The position numbers were made by a program, and so were the translations under genes. Positions 14,341 to 15,607 of a DNA stretch of 15,607 bases are shown one piece after another (within the stretch, counting starts at the first letter, position 1; the number at the start of each line of letters is the position of its first letter). The stretch comes from CANLBN01 sp047629215. GTDB lineage: Bacteria; Pseudomonadota; Gammaproteobacteria; Pseudomonadales; Cellvibrionaceae. The notes beneath the pieces are model-generated. The model was not told the origin of the DNA and searched no databases. It saw only the letters and a list, made by a program, of their open reading frames with translations. Where the stretch lies: contig JBLHWO010000075.1 of NCBI GenBank assembly GCA_047629215.1, positions 1-15,607 of the forward strand, written 5' to 3'.

Positions 14341-15060
14341 ATGGCTCCACGTAAAAAAGAATCAGCAGATCCTGTACAGCAGCTAGAAGTAGAATTAGCT
14401 AAACTAAAGAAAGAATTAAGCGCTGCACGCAGTAAACAAGTTGTAGGCATTAAAAAAGAAATTGCTTCAGCAACTAAGGCGGTAACTGCAGCTACTAGCA
14501 AAGCAAAATCAGCTGGTGCTAAAGTGGCTGCTGCCCGTGAAAAGAAAACAACCGCTGCAAGCAAAAAGCAATTAGCAACAGCAACTACAGCCGCTAATTC
14601 AGCAAAATCTGCTGTTGCTTCAGCAAAAGCGACTCTAGCTGGCTTGAAAGGACAACTAAAACAAGCTGATGCCGCCAATAAAGAAGCTATAGCTATTGAA
14701 AAATCAGAAGCCAAAGCTCAAGCAGCATTAGCTAAAAAACAAATGGGGACAGAAAAGAAGGCTGCCGCTAAAGCTAAAATAACTGCTAAGAAAGCTGCCG
14801 CTAAAGCTAAAATAACTGCTAAGAAAGCTGCTGCTAAAGCTAAAGCATCAGCTAAAAATGCTTCTACTAAAGCCAGAGAAACTGCTAAAAAGCAAGCGGC
14901 TAAAGCTAAAGCCGCTGCTAAGAAAAAAGCGACTAAAGAAAAACTAGCTGCCAAGAAAGCAGCTGCAAAGGCTACAAGCAAGAAGCCAGCTAAGAAGAAA
15001 GTAGCTAAAAAAGTAGATGAGAAAAAAGCAGCTGAGAAAAAAGCAGCTAAGAAGAAGTAA
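14341..15060 (+). CDS. Histone H1-like / AlgP-like lysine-alanine-rich DNA-binding protein
   Basis: A 239-residue, highly basic protein made mostly of Ala and Lys, like the tails of bacterial H1-like proteins and Pseudomonas AlgP. It probably binds DNA and may act in nucleoid structure or gene control. Residues about 12-32 (VQQLEVELAKLKKELSAARSK) form a likely coiled coil. The middle (to about 130) is Ala/Lys/Ser/Thr-rich helix. From about 137 onward it is a run of AAAKAK, TAKK and KKAAAK units ending in AEKKAAKKK. There are only three prolines, so it lacks the KPAA repeats of typical AlgP. It has a good ribosome site (AAGGA, eight bases upstream), its own promoter and a strong terminator, so it is a single-gene unit. 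Low-complexity sequence makes family assignment by motif uncertain; the basic nature and start are clear. Confidence 0.82.
   Translation: MAPRKKESADPVQQLEVELAKLKKELSAARSKQVVGIKKEIASATKAVTAATSKAKSAGAKVAAAREKKTTAASKKQLATATTAANSAKSAVASAKATLAGLKGQLKQADAANKEAIAIEKSEAKAQAALAKKQMGTEKKAAAKAKITAKKAAAKAKITAKKAAAKAKASAKNASTKARETAKKQAAKAKAAAKKKATKEKLAAKKAAAKATSKKPAKKKVAKKVDEKKAAEKKAAKKK
14761..14826 (+). repeat. Exact 33-bp tandem duplication in the H1-like gene
   Basis: The unit starting GCTGCCGCTAAAGCTAAAAT occurs twice with no change (14761-14793 and 14794-14826). It encodes AAAKAKITAKK twice, and a diverged third unit follows. Such in-frame repeats can change number by slippage, so tail length may vary among strains. 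Confidence 0.9.
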
Positions 15061-15066
15061 TACTAC

Positions 15067-15135
15067 TTAACTAAGGCAAAACATAAAAAGGCCCGAAGAT
15101 ACTTTTCGGGCCTTTTTATGTTTTGCCTTAGTTAA
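15067..15135. terminator. Bidirectional intrinsic terminator with perfect 31-bp stem
   Basis: The arm at 15067-15097 (TTAACTAAGGCAAAACATAA continuing AAAGGCCCGAA) is matched exactly by its reverse complement at 15105-15135, with a 7-base loop. The GC-rich core GGCCCGAA is flanked by A5 and T5 runs, so it works as a terminator in both directions, ending the H1-like gene from the left and the partial gene from the right. The stem is far longer than needed for termination. Confidence 0.93.
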
Positions 15136-15237
15136 TGGAAAAAACCCTATATTGCCAAACCAGACACATGAATAAGTCATAAAATACTCACCACAACTAT
15201 ACTAGTACCTGCAAGCTAAAACGACTTTACCCTTCAG

Positions 15238-15607
15238 CTATTTCTTATCAGAAACTCTCTTTCTAGGCTTAATATCTACGCTGTAGTAATCTAAAGCACT
15301 GATAATACATATTACTTGGAAGTGCAGTGTTTTTTTTGAAGGGCTAATCGAGTTAAATGATACTGTATAGGTGAACTGATCAGCCTGAATAACTGGCTCA
15401 GGCAAGGAGTCTGTTAATATTGTCACCTTATCAAATGTGCGTAGCCTTTTCCTCATTATTTTGCGACATATAGTCCAATATTGACTCTGCTCTCTCTGTC
15501 TAGCCGCTACTTTACTGGCCAATACTCTAGCGCTCTCTTCGTCCTCCTGTTTCTTAATCAATCTATACTTGGACTCTTCTTCCTGTTGCTTTTTTTCTTC
15601 TTCCTGC
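15238..15607 (-). CDS. Unrecognised protein, C-terminal part only (coiled coil plus conserved-looking tail)
   Basis: The reading frame is open from the right edge of the window to the stop at 15238-15240, giving 122 visible residues of a longer protein. The first part (QEEEKKQQEEESKYRLIKKQ and onward to about residue 50) is rich in Glu, Gln, Lys and Arg and should form a charged helix or coiled coil, as in TolA-like spacers. The last 70 residues (from about KIMRKRLRTFDKVTILTDSL) look like a small alpha/beta domain with alternating hydrophobic strands (TYTVSFNSI, TLHFQVICIIS). I do not recognise the family. The start and any signal or membrane segment lie outside the window. The bidirectional hairpin downstream would end it. 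Confidence 0.6.
   Translation of the reverse strand, partial: QEEEKKQQEEESKYRLIKKQEDEESARVLASKVAARQREQSQYWTICRKIMRKRLRTFDKVTILTDSLPEPVIQADQFTYTVSFNSISPSKKTLHFQVICIISALDYYSVDIKPRKRVSDKK

Noticed and set aside
14334..14981. Two long leftward frames opposite the H1-like gene, rich in Ala, Leu and Phe
   Set aside because: They are complements of AAA/GCT-rich codons on the plus strand. The plus frame has a promoter, ribosome site and terminator.

Overview
The window looks like a chromosomal segment of a moderately AT-rich, probably marine gammaproteobacterium. The signs are a gammaproteobacterial-type GcvP, an E. coli-like DinB under a consensus LexA box, a proteobacterial EgtB/EgtD pair, a long Cache-HAMP chemoreceptor and an AlgP-like lysine/alanine-rich protein. 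The Cellvibrionales/Spongiibacteraceae area is a guess from gene style, not from any search.

Layout. Positions 1-218 hold a perfect 24-bp-arm palindrome and then the leader of a small soluble diguanylate cyclase (219-956, +). Converging on it are a Nudix hydrolase (984-1571, -) and, upstream of that and overlapping it, a uracil-DNA-glycosylase-family gene broken by one in-frame stop and one frameshift (1553-2163, -). A PhzF-like gene (2293-3186, +) converges on and overlaps the 3' end of an egtB-egtD operon for ergothioneine synthesis (5505 to 3158, -). A 370-bp divergent region separates egtB from a stand-alone gcvP (5876-8809, +). A methyl-accepting chemotaxis protein follows (8964-11300, +). 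It converges on dinB (12515 to 11454, -) across a nested REP-like hairpin, and dinB has a near-consensus SOS box (12551-12570).

The right third is accessory. An IS30-family remnant (about 12793-13890) has a transposase (12820-13800, -) ruined by several stops and frameshifts. A gene-free AT-rich stretch (13891-14340) then leads into a histone-H1-like Lys/Ala protein (14341-15060, +), which ends at a perfect 31-bp-arm terminator hairpin. A partial, unrecognised coiled-coil protein (15238-15607, -) runs off the right edge.

Functional themes. There is thiol antioxidant synthesis (EgtB/EgtD), one-carbon/glycine catabolism (GcvP), SOS mutagenic repair (DinB) and signalling (c-di-GMP, chemotaxis). 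EgtA, EgtC, EgtE, GcvT and GcvH are not in the window. The least explained items are the PhzF-like protein that lacks the catalytic glutamate and sits against the ergothioneine genes, the decaying UDG gene, the palindrome at the left edge, and the H1-like gene with its unusual flanks. No wholly new system is evident.
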